This document shows, one piece after another, positions 1 through 10,989 of a stretch of 64,000 bases of DNA (the stretch's first letter is position 1; every line of letters starts with the position of its first letter). Position numbers and translations under genes: made by a program. The DNA comes from Paracamarosporium sp. OC-R06-R3 (taxonomy: Eukaryota > Ascomycota > Dothideomycetes > Pleosporales > Didymosphaeriaceae): assembly GCA_019828545.1 (NCBI GenBank), contig JACVRA010000248.1, positions 1 to 64,000 on the forward strand, written 5' to 3'. Under the pieces are notes generated by a model. It did not search any database. It saw only the letters and a program-made list of their open reading frames with translations, and was not told the DNA's origin.

Positions 1-205
1 AATCCGGGCGTTGCGCGCACGGACACGGTAATTGCTGACAGAAAATTTGGCGAAGTGGGGCGGTACGGTCTTTCCGGAACGACAATACGCGCACGGACAC
101 GTTAGCCTGGGCACGTCGACTTGGTGTTGCGATCACCACCGTCACAGAAAACCGTGAAGCTGACTGAGATTGCTCTATTTGAACTACACACAAGATGCTG
201 GAATT
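1..205. other. Left edge, non-coding; short direct repeat
   Basis: No gene is supported before the P450 stop codon. A 14-bp direct repeat (CGCGCACGGACACG) occurs at 14-27 and 88-101, 74 bp apart. Its meaning is unknown. Confidence 0.4.
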
Positions 206-1772
206 TCACGCAATTCGCGCTTTCAACCTCACGACCAATCCCCGCTGCAATGTGAGGAAAAAGTTGCTTGTCTCCACGCCACCGTGCCCGTCTCCATGCG
301 CCCATTCGAGATCGAACTTGAGCAATAAACTCGGAATTAGCTTGCACATCTCTAGCATGCTGATGTGCTGACCGCTGCACGTGTGCCGTCCGCCACCGAA
401 GGCGAAGAAGCATCTATTCATCAACCTCTCCTGCTCCTTGGAAGCCTCAAGCCACCTCTCAGGAAGGAACCGTTCTGGTTCTGGAAAAGCCACGTCATTA
501 CGATGCACTATCCACGGGTTTATCCCAACCTCTGTGCCGGCCGGTAGCTTGTGTCCGCATAATGTTGCATCACCGGCAGGCACGGAGCGCGGCAGTATCA
601 TGCCCACGGAAGGATGCAGGCGCATTGCTTCCTTGATAGAGGCTTGAAGATACGGTAGGTTGGACGTTGCCGACCATGTTACGGGAAAAGGAAGCTCCGC
701 ACCTCGTATCTCACGACACAGCCTCTCATATACGTCTGGGTTCTCCATCAAGTGAATCACGACAGCGCGCAGAGCTACTGCGATCGTATCAGATCCAGCA
801 ACTATGTTCCCGAAACTGTGAGTTTTAATTTCTCGATCTGTGAGCGACTTCGGATTCTGTTGCTGGTTAAGCAGGAGTCGCTGGAGAAAAGTACTCGGTC
901 TAGCCTCAGTCTCGGTTGTTCTCATTCTTGATGTAAACAAGCTGAACTGCTCATTCGATATGTGCATTGCTGATGGAAGGAACCCTGCAGTAGGATTGCC
1001 TTCTATGAGCCGTTGAAAGAATGGAAGACTGGTCAAGCACCGGTGCACCCATGGGACCTGGCCGACCTTGATCCACAGGTAAGTGATGAACTCCATATAG
1101 GACATCTTCAGAACCTACCACCGCGATATACCTTAGACCTGCATGCATCTCTTTTAGCCACCCATTAGGATCCCCATCCTCGGTGAATCGTAGGTCTTTG
1201 CCAAACGTGATTGTGAATATCGCATCGAAAGCGAAAAACCGAAGAAACTCGCCTAAATCACACGGGTGGTTTGTCTCTGCATAGGTCTTGAGTCTTGCAT
1301 AAAGCCGTTGGATGATTGGATCCAGGACCGGCTCCAGCTGCACCAAAGCATTCAGCGAGTACGCATTTGCAGCATTACGCTTCATACGAGCGTGAAGACG
1401 TTTATCGGCCAGAATAAATGGATCCGGAATGATACCTTCATTGTCATAGACTCTTGACGGCTCGAAGAACTGAGATTTGTAGAACTCTGTCGAAATTCCG
1501 TACATCTTGTCCATCTCCCCCGAGTCCGAGATAGACAGCGTACCAGGCGCAATGCGAACGACGCTTCCATATTTTCGGTGAAGTTCGAGGTCTTGAAGGT
1601 GGCTTTGTCCGCTGTAAACAGACAGCATGCGAGGGAGCGGGGATACAGCCCGTAGCAACGGTCCTGGGATTTTGTAGAGGCCCCCGTGGAGATAATTGCG
1701 AACCAAATGAATGGCGATGGTATAAATCAGAAGGCATGGCCAATAACTGTACGCTAATTGGAAGATACCCAT
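206..1772 (-). CDS. Cytochrome P450 monooxygenase
   Basis: A microsomal haem-thiolate monooxygenase, model complement(206..1066,1119..1772), 504 aa. The 52-nt intron 1067-1118 joins the two frames in phase, giving AVVGQVPWVHR across the junction. An N-terminal hydrophobic anchor is followed by a proline hinge (KIPGP). The I-helix has AGSDT (about residues 308-312), the K-helix EAMR (364-367), then PERFLPERW, and the haem loop FGGGRHTCSG has the axial Cys at about 448. The length is normal for a fungal class II P450. It is divergent from the dioxygenase gene at 2230 and shares a 457-bp promoter with it, which suggests co-regulation in a tailoring or catabolic cluster. The substrate cannot be read from sequence. 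Confidence 0.93.
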
Positions 1773-2229
1773 ATTTCGAGATCAGTCACAGGTTTTAGAC
1801 AATAACACTGTGATGCTCAAATATACACCGCCTTACCAGTCTAAGTCGTCCTTATCTCCTACTAACCCAAATTTCGACACTACAGCTTGATGATAGACCC
1901 AGATCTCAGAATCATAACATATGCATAGTCGTCCTCGGATAAATCAAAATCCTTCAGGGCGATAAGCTAAGCTTATCCGAGGACCGATTCCGATCCTGGT
2001 TCCAGATCTTTTTCCTATCAGTCTTAGTAAACATCCATGGGATTCACGAACGCATGCTGCAATCTCCCCTTTGCACTAGGGAGACCTAGATTGATTGAAA
2101 CATCGTATGGTAAATCTAGAGAGACTGAAGCTATGCATATTTAAGCATACTAAATACCTCAGACCTTCACGAACCACAATCACAATTGAAGTGTGTCACT
2201 ACCACTGTATCTCTACAAGTAGCTCAGCC
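1773..2229. promoter_or_regulatory. Divergent promoter between P450 and PhyH gene
   Basis: A 457-bp shared upstream region. It holds a perfect 12-bp inverted repeat (GTCCTCGGATAA at 1931-1942 and TTATCCGAGGAC at 1973-1984). Nested between the arms is a 17-bp palindrome, GATAAGCT-A-AGCTTATC (1961-1977). CGG half-sites in inverted order are typical targets of Zn2Cys6 dimers, and such a regulator gene lies in the same cluster. Confidence 0.6.
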
Positions 2230-3282
2230 ATGTCATCCTCTCAGTCCATGACCTTTACGGTGCATCCGGAGCCGACGACCCCGCTCGTACTCTCGGGGAA
2301 ACCTGCTTTCCATATCCATACCTTCACTAAAGAGACCCCGGTGGACGAGATTGTCAAAGCAATCAAGTACAACGGTATGGCGCGAGTGAAAGGATTTCTC
2401 TCGCCTGAAGAGGTCAACAAGCACGTTGCACAAATCCGTCCGATACTTGATTCGATGGAATATCCGAATGCCAGAGACACCACCAAACGTCTTGCTCGTC
2501 TACCTCTCCACCAACCCGAGTTGACGGAGCGCGTATTGACCGACAACCTATACCTCAGTGTCGCAGATGCTCTTTTATCGAAGGAATTTGTAAGCTGGCT
2601 AGGCGAGAACCGCTTCGTCTCACGTGCCAATCCAGTTACTATGATGACGGTATTTCATTCCTTCTTCATCGCACCTGCCCCTGCGTAGCTAAACGTTTGC
2701 TATTAGACTCTCTTTGCCGTAGGTCCCGGCACCAAGAAACAAGAGCTTCACCGTGATGACAGCATCTACATGAACGCCTTTCCTGCGATCGCGCCGGAAG
2801 ATTACACTGTGGGCCGCGATGTTGGCCTATCCTGCTTCATCGCTGCTACGAACACCACAGTGGAGAATGGAGCGACAAATGTAGCATCTGGCTCCCATCT
2901 TACAGCGCACGATTCACAACCTGACCCCCGCACCACTGTCCCCGCTGAGCTCGACGCTGGCGACATCTTCTTCATGCTGAGCTCATGCTACCATGGTGCT
3001 GGGCATAATGCAAGTGATGCGGAGAGGTTGGTCTGGGCGTTCTTTATGATGCGTCCCGAGCTGAGACAGGAGGAAAACCTATATTTGGCATTACCGCTTG
3101 ACGCGGTGAAAAAATATCCGCGTAACGTGCAGAGACGCCTTGGATATGACATTGCGCCTGTCAATTTGGGGTGGGTTGATCATGCTAGTCCTCTAAAGTC
3201 TATCTTAGGGTACGCAGATGGGGATGCTAGAGAGATTCCCGGGTACGAGAGCAATCAGCAGGGTGCGAAGACTGTAACGTAG
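2230..3282 (+). CDS. Phytanoyl-CoA dioxygenase (PhyH) family Fe(II)/2-oxoglutarate oxygenase
   Basis: Model join(2230..2649,2707..3282), 331 aa. The 57-nt intron 2650-2706 was chosen because its TATTAG acceptor puts TLFAVGPGTKKQELHRDD in frame. The iron-binding HxD of the PhyH family is visible as HRDD, and the distal His region as CYHGAGHNAS followed by an Arg-rich strand (MMRPELR). I chose the ATG at 2230 because homologues rarely have the 45 residues that an upstream in-frame ATG at 2095 would add. Family members in fungal clusters hydroxylate, desaturate or form endoperoxides on secondary metabolites. Pairing with the divergent P450 suggests two oxidations in one pathway, which is an inference. 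Confidence 0.88.
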
Positions 3283-3682
3283 AAGAGCCTCTAATCAAGT
3301 TACTTTAGTAAGTGATCATTAAGGAGAGGGAATCCTGGAGACAATATACTTCAGACCATTATACTTGATCGTATTACAACTGCGATTCGTCGTGAATTCG
3401 TAACTATCATCGTTCGGTATATAATTGACCTTTACTCTTGCTTACAGACGGTAGCCCAGGATCGATGCAGAATCGAGACATCTTAGCTTGCAGAATGAGT
3501 ATAGGATCGTACTCTTAAAGCTTGGAGCAAACTTTGAAATCATATCGCCGATAACCTCCTGACATTCAAAATCCTGCGTAACATTCTGGTTCTCAATTAT
3601 ACACCTGAGGGAAGTATGAGAGTTATAACAATGCCAATCTCCAAATCGTTACAAGAGTGGTCCTTGCTGTCAGTGCTGTCCC
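3283..3682. other. Intergenic, convergent 3' ends
   Basis: AT-rich spacer between the stop of the PhyH gene and the stop of the MFS gene. I see no coding or structured signal beyond presumed 3' UTRs. Confidence 0.5.
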
Positions 3683-5263
3683 TTATGCTGACCTTGCCAT
3701 AGACTCTTTCTTCGAACTGACCCCATCAACAATCCCAACATCCACAGCGACACCTTCAATAACATCTTCGTTAAAGTGTACGCCTTCGAAAATGACATCC
3801 ATCTCTTCTAAGGTTTTTCCCTTTGTCTCGATGAAGAAAAAGTAGATGACCACCATGATACCAATATTCCAAGTTCCGTTGAGAATGTAAAATCTCCAAC
3901 CAATGTTCGCAAGAGCGATCGGAAGACAATATGTCATCATGCAAGCGAACCCGTACCCAACTGCCTGTGCAACTGCCACACCTTTCGCTCGCTGACTATA
4001 CTTGAGAACTTCGGGAGGGTATGTGTAGGTCAGCAACATCCACGATGCATGAGAAGCCGCTTGGAAGAGGAATACCATAACCAGTGAGGCAATCATGTAG
4101 CTTTGACCGTGCCCTATGTACTTTGTGCAAGCGCCAATTACAAACAAACACATCGTCATGATTCCCGTCGCTGAAAGGAGAAACATCTTGCGTCCCACTC
4201 GGTGTATAATGTAGCTACCAAAGATAGTCTCAAAGATTCCAGAAATTCCAAGGCCGAGGTTGAGGAGAAGCGTTGTACGCATGTTTGTAATGCCAGCGTT
4301 CGTTATGATAATGGTTAGGAAGTATGGCATAACGTTGCTTCCAGACACTTGAAAGAAAACGTTCATAGCGAGGGCAATGAAAGAGCGGCGACGATTGCCA
4401 GAACTACTAACGAGACTCCTCGAGGAGCCTTCGTTCGCTTTCTCATACTCCAAAGTTTCGCGAATCTCGAGGTACTCAGCTCGTACCACACAATCGTTGC
4501 GGTCACCATTTGCGTGTATGCATGCCAAGATGTCCAACGCTTCCTCTTGGCGTCCTTTGTAAACCAGCCATCGTGGACTCTCGACAGAGCAGAGGGCTAG
4601 TGCGATGGAAGATATTGGGGCAAATAAGTAGCTCATGAGTGCTCCCCTCCATGGCCAGTTTCCGCCTGCTTGGTAGATGCAAATAGTGATGATCGTACCC
4701 ACAGTCCCCATTGTTGGTAGCATGGGCACCATAGAATTGACGATAAGGCCTCGGTACTTCGATACTGCGACCTCCGTCATCCACATGGGACCAGCAGTCG
4801 CAGTTATTGTCAAGCTGAACCCGAGTATGAATCTCCCAACGACAAATTGACCCAGTGTTGTTGCCGTCAATTGGAGAATGATGCCGACAAGACTTATTGC
4901 TGACCCTATGATGAGACCATATTTTCGTCCGAAATGATCTGTAATCATGCCACCGAATGGACCGGAGAGAAATGAGCCAGCATTGACGATGGCAACGTTG
5001 AGGCCAGTTGTGGTAGGGTTGAGATTAAAATCTTGACGAAGTCAGTGTCCGTACATTTCAAAAGCACAGCGTGACTCACACAACAAGTAGCTTTCCAATA
5101 TATTGAGATTATTGATAATGGATGCATCGTAGGCGAGGTTACATAAACTGATGGAAGCAGTGAGAAAGACGAGGCCTGTCGTCGCTGTAGGACCCCGCAA
5201 AAGCCTCTTGTTGCCTCCCATGGTTGATGAGGGAATTTTTGTCATCCGATACTCTCGTGGCAC
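3683..5263 (-). CDS. MFS transporter, sugar porter family
   Basis: Model complement(3683..5031,5080..5263), 510 aa, with a 48-nt intron 5032-5079 (GTGAGT donor, phase 1). A plasma-membrane transporter with 12 predicted helices. Sugar-porter signatures are DHFGRKYG after helix 2, VESPRW at the end of helix 6, RVGRK in the second half, the PEVLKYSQRAKG loop, and a terminal IETKGKTLEEM. Substrates may be sugars, lactose-like compounds or other small polyols and acids. It sits between the dioxygenase and the regulator gene, so uptake of the pathway substrate or export of product is plausible. The start could also be the in-frame Met six codons downstream. Confidence 0.92.
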
Positions 5264-5389
5264 GGACCGTCTAGACTTCCAGTGCGTTTTCTTTATCTAT
5301 ATAGAGTATCTAGGCAACGTCATGGACAGCTATCTGCTTCTCATGTCTCTGCAGCTATTGTTCGCATTACCGTGCTGATGGTGTGATAA
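5264..5389. other. MFS upstream region
   Basis: Short upstream region of the MFS gene. It ends with GATAA (5385-5389), the left copy of the LTR target duplication. Confidence 0.5.
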
Positions 5390-5574
5390 TGTAACTACGT
5401 CACATAGTTTCTATAAGGCAGGCACCACCTAGTGCACGGACTATAGTCAACAAGACTATTCCGCCCTCTTTCCTTCTCAGGGAGACTTCTCACGGACTCA
5501 CTTACTCTACACACTCTTTTCTGCAGATAGCAATACAGCCTTGTTGTTGTTCTTACTTTACCTGGCTACTTACA
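5390..5574 (+). mobile_element. Solo LTR, copy 1 (complete)
   Basis: A complete 185-bp LTR that starts TGTAACTACG and ends GCTACTTACA, so it has the canonical TG...CA ends with a TGTAA/TTACA terminal inverted repeat. It is flanked by a perfect 5-bp target duplication GATAA (5385-5389 and 5575-5579). There is no internal retrotransposon sequence, so it is a solo LTR left by recombination. It is the only gap-free copy of the three in this window. Confidence 0.93.
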
Positions 5575-5936
5575 GATAAGGAGATAGCATACACTATCCT
5601 GAAGACTGGAGATCGTCGTGCATAAGGTCCGAGTTGGATAGGTTTGCCGTCATTCTTGGATTAGCGCCGACCGTGATCGTAATCCTAATTATCCGATTGG
5701 ATATAACTGACTTCACAGCTTGACAGAATCAAATGACTTGAGGCAATAATCCAGCAAGCGAACAGTCACAAAGTCTATACTCTTATTTTCGTACATGTCG
5801 CCGAATGCTTGAGACTGGGAACAGACGGAGTATAAGTGCATTCTATCTCCATGTTTCCATGTTAACTTCTCACGTCAATCATCAATCCCATTTGGGGCGC
5901 ATCCTCAGTTCCCAAGACTATGGAGCTATGACAAAC
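5575..5936. promoter_or_regulatory. Intergenic with TTATCCGA motif
   Basis: Spacer between the solo LTR and the 3' end of the Zn2Cys6 regulator. TTATCCGA at 5689-5696, inside ATCCGATTGGAT, repeats the core seen in the P450/PhyH promoter. Before the LTR inserted, this stretch would have lain within about 450 bp upstream of the MFS gene. Confidence 0.45.
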
Positions 5937-6967
5937 CTACATACTGAACATTAGCCCGTTTGTAGCTCCGAAAATTTGATCCAAAGAATCCATCAAAAAT
6001 GCTTCGTCTACGTCCCTCTCAGTATCAACCTGATGATCCACCCACGTTGTATCAGCAATATGCAGCGGATCAGGTTCAAGACGCAGTAGAAATTGATCGA
6101 CCTCCGCAATCGGAATCGATGAGAGTCCTTCGGTACCTTGGCTTACACTCAAAGAATCTTGCATATCTAGAGCACCAGCTTGTCTTTGGATGAAAGCCTC
6201 GCTTCCGCTCCTGCTAATAGACCCACTGCTACCAAGGTCCAAGTTGTTCGAAACTCGTCCTTGAGTGAAAGCGCCGTCTCCGAGTTCACTCGCATACTGA
6301 TGTAGCTTGTCTTCGTAGTTTGATAGCCAGCTAGTGGGTTTTGATTGGATTTCCGAAGACGAGAAGCTAGTTTGAGAAATACTGGAGAGAGTATGCTGGG
6401 TGCGCTGCTGGCTTGTATATAGAATATCCTTGTGGGCCTGGGTCACGTGAAAGTTTTGAAATGGCATAAATGGTGGGTCTTCCATGTCGCAATAACGAGC
6501 GAAGAAGTTGCTGAACATGTCGTCCGGACTTATTGGTGGACGATTGACCGAGCTTTCTTGGTCATGGGCCTTGAGAAGACTTTCGGTCTGTGTTCGATTA
6601 GCTGATGCCTGTCACATATAATACAACTACGCACCCATATTTCTGCAGGCGCGAAAAATTTGCGAAGCGTTCCAACCACAGTGAGCAAAATCTTCAAATT
6701 CTCTACGATGTTTCCTCGTTCTGCCATTCGCGGACTTCGAAGCTGGCTGATGAGAACAAGCCCTCCTTGTAGACTGCAATAACCCATCAAGGGTGACTGT
6801 GAAGTAATAAGTACCCAATCCATGAATGAACAAGTATGTAAGCCTACAAGTAAGTGGATATCGTGTTCCAGGACGTCCTCGCATATTTGAGCGATATTGC
6901 ACGCACTGGAACAGCATCTCGAGAAGTAATCACTTAGAAACGTTTCTGGAGCTGATGGGAATTGAGC

Positions 6968-6970
6968 CTA
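6968..6970 (-). other. Premature stop 2 in the Zn2Cys6 regulator
   Basis: TAG after KQIPF. The frame beyond gives AQFPSAPETFLSDYF and then splices in phase into SPLMGYC. It can be explained by CAG to TAG, again CpA to TpA. Confidence 0.65.
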
Positions 6971-7543
6971 AAAAGGAATCTGTTTGTCGACTCCACCTTC
7001 CGAACCATATATGTATATTGGTAAGAATTGGCGACACAGGAACAGATTGCAGCAGTTCCAAATAATCGCACAGATAGCATATTTTCCAGCGTCTTTCTCA
7101 TCTTTTTGAAGACGTGAGAATCTTGCTGAGTTATAGGATATTTCTTCACCGTAACGAATAGATATATATTCCAGATGACGTTTCATAGATATAAATGCCG
7201 AGCTCATCGCCCATGGTAGGGGATTATGCTCCCTGTAGTCCTGACTTGTGAGCTTTTGGATTTGGAGCAAAGTTCTAAGAAGCTCGTGCAGTACATCAGC
7301 AAGCAAATTTTCCAGTAGTAAAGATTGATCGCATCGGTCCTCGGCATTTGATCGAAGCGTGCGTTGTCCTAGGAAGTGCGCTAGCTCGCTGACCTGCAAG
7401 TAGTTTTCAACTCTGCTCCTAGGATCTAGATAGTTCACATCCCTAGGCATGACTTGGAGCAGAGTCTGTGACGTGGCTGCTCGACGTTAACCTCATCGTC
7501 TATTGCAGAATTTTTTATTGAACTCACTGATATCGTTCCAAGC

Positions 7544-7546
7544 TTA
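7544..7546 (-). other. Premature stop 1 in the Zn2Cys6 regulator
   Basis: TAA between GSGF and AWNDI, where the frame and family pattern continue. CAA to TAA is a CpA to TpA change on the coding strand. Confidence 0.72.
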
Positions 7547-8364
7547 GAAGCCGGATCCTCGAGCAGCCTCATATACTGACAAGATTGCAAGCGTCTTGAC
7601 ACGATCCAGAAGATGCAATGCAGAGCTCTTAGCCAGAGTTAGGCGCGCATCCAAAGCAAAGTACTCCGCCAATACACCAGGTGTATGCTGCAATATTGAG
7701 CGATGTCGTGAATAGCACACGCTTGCTGCACACATTGCGTGGCATAGGCTCCGTGGGAAGTTCCCCTCTTGAATGTCCCCAATCAATTTCTTTCCATCAA
7801 GTATTGATATATTCTGGACGTTGGTAGTCGCAAGAAATAATACTATCAAATGCAAGGTTACTTGCACAGATACCTTGAAGTCTCTGCAAAGGCTTAGCAA
7901 TGACCAATATAAGGGGTAAGAGCTTCCTCTACGTTTTTGCAAGAAAATACTCGTCACCACCCACAAGAGCAGCCAAGCCCTCGTACGCCAAGCTGTTGAA
8001 CGGCTCGGCTACGTCGTTTACGACTTCGTCTTCCATCTCTATTTCCCCTATAATATCTGTTAATATCCCCATTTCTTCCATCGCATTTTGAAACTCGGAT
8101 GAAGTATTTTCAGATACTATTGTATTTTCTGCTGGGAGAATCTTTGGGCGAGGACCTCGCCGTCGCCGACTGAGATTGAATACGCAGGTCACTTTCTGGC
8201 GCTGACAATTTGCGCACGGCTCCTGTCCACTGCATTTGACCTTTCAAAGATCAGTCATGAGTATATTCTCTGATTTCTCAAGCTCTTACCTTACGCTCAC
8301 GGCATATTTCGCATGCTGCCAGCAGCTTGCGTCGACGAATGCGGGGCTCGTTCTCTGAGTTCAT

Positions 8365-9281
8365 ACTTCGCACGATGACTGCAAACCCCTCGCCCGAGCT
8401 CTAGGCTTCTAAAGGTAATGATATATTCTAGAGGAAATTGGTACGTAGCAGAAACTCTGTGACAAGCTTTATCGATAGGGATGCAGGCGCTTTACACTTT
8501 TGGTACAAGCTTCATGCACTAGCACTCCAACAAGGAATCGTGCGAACATCCTCCAAACCCTCCCTGTCATCGGTCTTTGTTCCCCACATTCCGCTCGACG
8601 CTCGACGCATTGCGTTTTGTAGTCTACCCGAGGTTAAACCCTAACACCCAGGCCAAGTGCCATTAATATGAACTCTGCGGGATCGTTACTGTCCTACTCG
8701 CCGGGAGTCCCATCGAAGATGCTCGAGCAGATCGCTCCGCTATCGTATTACTTGACACCTAACAGTGGATGAATAATTTTCGACGCTATTCCTATATCAA
8801 TCAAAATGTAATTGATTGCACTGCGGGCTACTACTATGTATGACTAATGACGACTCGTTCAAAGCATTCAATTTTGCAAAGTCAGATATCTGAAAGCAGG
8901 ATCGCACATACGTTATGTTCGAGTGAAGGCGTGACCGAGCCTTCACGTGCTCAAGGACTATAATACCGGTATACTTATTAACAAGAAGCTCAGATCCTGG
9001 CCTAGGCTATTCTTAGCAGGGTTATCGCGCGCCAGTTGTATTTATCCGAGCGTGCTCCGTTATCGACTAAGATAACTTGAGTTGCCTCATTTCTCCGACA
9101 TGAAATGCGACTCCCGAGCATGCGTCTCGATGATACGCTATCATTTCCTAGACGTGGCTGAAGTAAGTCGAATCTCGTGACTTGCTTCTCGAAGAAGATT
9201 ATATCCTAGCCGTAGTTGTTGCGATCCAGAGTTGATTTCGAACTATTATTCACCAGTTCAAGTTACCCCTTCACCATCAGC
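8365..9281. promoter_or_regulatory. Divergent promoter, regulator / FAD monooxygenase
   Basis: A 917-bp region upstream of both genes. It contains TTATCCGAG at 9042-9050, followed by GTGCTCCGTTATCG, matching the core in the P450/PhyH promoter. No convincing ORF is present. Confidence 0.5.
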
Positions 9282-10670
9282 ATGATCCCCAAATCTAGTT
9301 CCGAAGGCCTAAGGGTCATCATTGTAGGAGCGGGATTTTGTGGCATGACAGCGGCTATCGAATGTCGTCTTCGCGGAATGCACCCTGTTCTCATCGAAAC
9401 CTATCCCACGAGCCGAACGCAGGGCGATGTTATTGATTTCTTCGCAAATGGCGGACGCATCGTACAGAGCTGGAAAAATGGGGAAGTGGCGAAGCGATTA
9501 CTGGCCATGGGAATCAACAATAACGACTCCTTCAAGTTTTACAACGCGAAAGGGGAATTTCTTGGGACTGAAAGCTGGTTGCAAGAGCCACATCATTACG
9601 ACAGGCAGTTTGCGGGCCACCGAGGGGAAATGCATCAATGCTTCATTGACTATGCCGAAGAGATTGGGGTCGAGTTTCGGTTTGGAGTGAAAGTCGTTGA
9701 CTATCTTGAGAATGAGGATGAGCTTGGTGTTGTCACTTCTATAGGGGAGAGGATATTGGGTGATGTTGTGCTTGCTGCAGATGGGCCTCGCTCACTTGCT
9801 CGCCAGAAAGTTCTTGGACTTCCCGACGAGAGGACGAATAGTGGATATGCCATCTACCGAGGCTTTTACGAACTTACCGACGAACATCGAAACGACCCAC
9901 TCATGGATCTATTCACAGACACCGGAAAAGATTTCACGGGATTATGGGTGGGCAAAGACATTCACGGCCTCGTGTACTGCTGGAATAAGAGTAGAGATCT
10001 AGGCTGGGTTCTGACGCACAAGGTTTGTTGGGTCCCGGATTTATATACACATGGCTAATCGATTCTTTAGGATGATCACGACATCAAAGAATCTTGGTCT
10101 TTCCCAGCCGTACCAGAACATGTCTTGGCCTATCTAGATGAAGGCCAATTTGAAGAACGCTTCAAGCAGGTGGTGCGGTATTCACCACCTGGAAGCATCC
10201 TCGATTACAAACTAGTATGGCGCGAGCCTCTCAAAACATGGAAGTCTCAGGGGGGTCGATCCCTCCTTATGGGAGACGCTGCACACACTCATCTTCCCAC
10301 GTCAGGACAGGGCGCATCGCAGTCAATGGAAGATAGCGCTGTCATTGCCATCTGCCTCGAACGCGCGAATGGCGATGTACCTCTCGCCATCGAGGTATTC
10401 CAAAGAATTAGGTTTAACCGCCAATTAACTATCCAAATGACCAGTATAACAAACCGAGACGAGTTCCATAATATCGAGTGGACCCCTGATTTTGTCAAAG
10501 AGAATCCAGAGGCGTTGAAGATGAGAAGACCTGACTGGATTCTGGAATTCGATGCGAAGGCGGACGCAGAGAGGAATTTTGAACGGTTAAGAGAGGATGT
10601 GAGGAACGGTAAGACTGGAACGTTAGAGCAGCTGGCTATCCCTGCAGGGAATTGTATCATAGTAAATTAG
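9282..10670 (+). CDS. Class A FAD-dependent monooxygenase (aromatic hydroxylase-like)
   Basis: Model join(9282..10022,10071..10670), 446 aa, with a 48-nt phase-0 intron. A single-component NAD(P)H-dependent flavoprotein hydroxylase. The N-terminal Rossmann dinucleotide fold is VIIVGAGFCGMTAAIE, a DG motif appears as AADGPRS, and the second FAD-binding GD motif is MGDAAHTHLPTSGQGAS. The C-terminus is soluble and no membrane segment is seen. Relatives act on salicylate-like aromatics or in meroterpenoid and polyketide tailoring; the substrate here is unknown. I used the first ATG (9282); upstream codons are open but start only with TTG. The gene is divergent from the Zn2Cys6 regulator and shares its promoter motif. 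Confidence 0.92.
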
Positions 10671-10989
10671 ATAAGTGAGTTTGTCGTTAGTTATATACTT
10701 TTCTTCAATCAAGTACTATGAAATTCTCTTACACTATAATACTTAGAAGACTCTATAATCATTTCGCAAATAAATTTGGTTTATAAAGAGTAAAAGTATT
10801 ATTCGAAATAGCGGCGAGACATTGTGATTACCGAGTGAGACTATATTAACTACATAGGTGAGCGCACCTCTAGGTTCCATTAAATCTTGAATATTATTTA
10901 TCCCTCTAGAGAAATGGCAGCTTGTACGAAATGACCGAATTCACCAATACCGGAGCAAACCTCCGTTTCTCATTGAGACGCCAAGTTGA
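10671..10989. other. AT-rich convergent spacer
   Basis: Between the monooxygenase stop and the stop of the DUF4396-like gene. AT-rich, with no coding signal seen. Confidence 0.5.

Larger units (their letters stand above)
5937..8364 (-). pseudogene. Zn2Cys6 fungal-specific transcription factor, two premature stops
   Basis: Model complement(5937..6587,6635..6796,6848..7479,7528..7883,7933..8240,8290..8364). All six exons join in consistent phase to a 728-codon frame. The N-terminus holds the binuclear cluster, CEIC then C, CANC and C, split by a 49-nt intron after CRERK. The middle domain includes LCHAMCAASVCYSRH and LAILSVYEAARGSGF, and a later SPLMGYCSLQGGLV segment is typical of fungal_trans regulators. 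The C-terminus is Ser/Gln-rich and acidic. Two in-frame stops interrupt it: TAA at 7544-7546, directly followed by AWNDI, and TAG at 6968-6970, followed by AQFPSAPETFL. The coding signature continues through both, so they look like recent nonsense changes, each explicable as CAA/CAG to TAA/TAG. A truncated 240-residue DNA-binding protein could still be made. It is divergent from the FAD monooxygenase and probably was the cluster regulator. Confidence 0.82.

Noticed and set aside
2095..2229. Upstream in-frame ATG for the PhyH gene
   Set aside because: The added 45 residues are low in family-like pattern and would lie in the 5' leader; the ATG at 2230 fits better.
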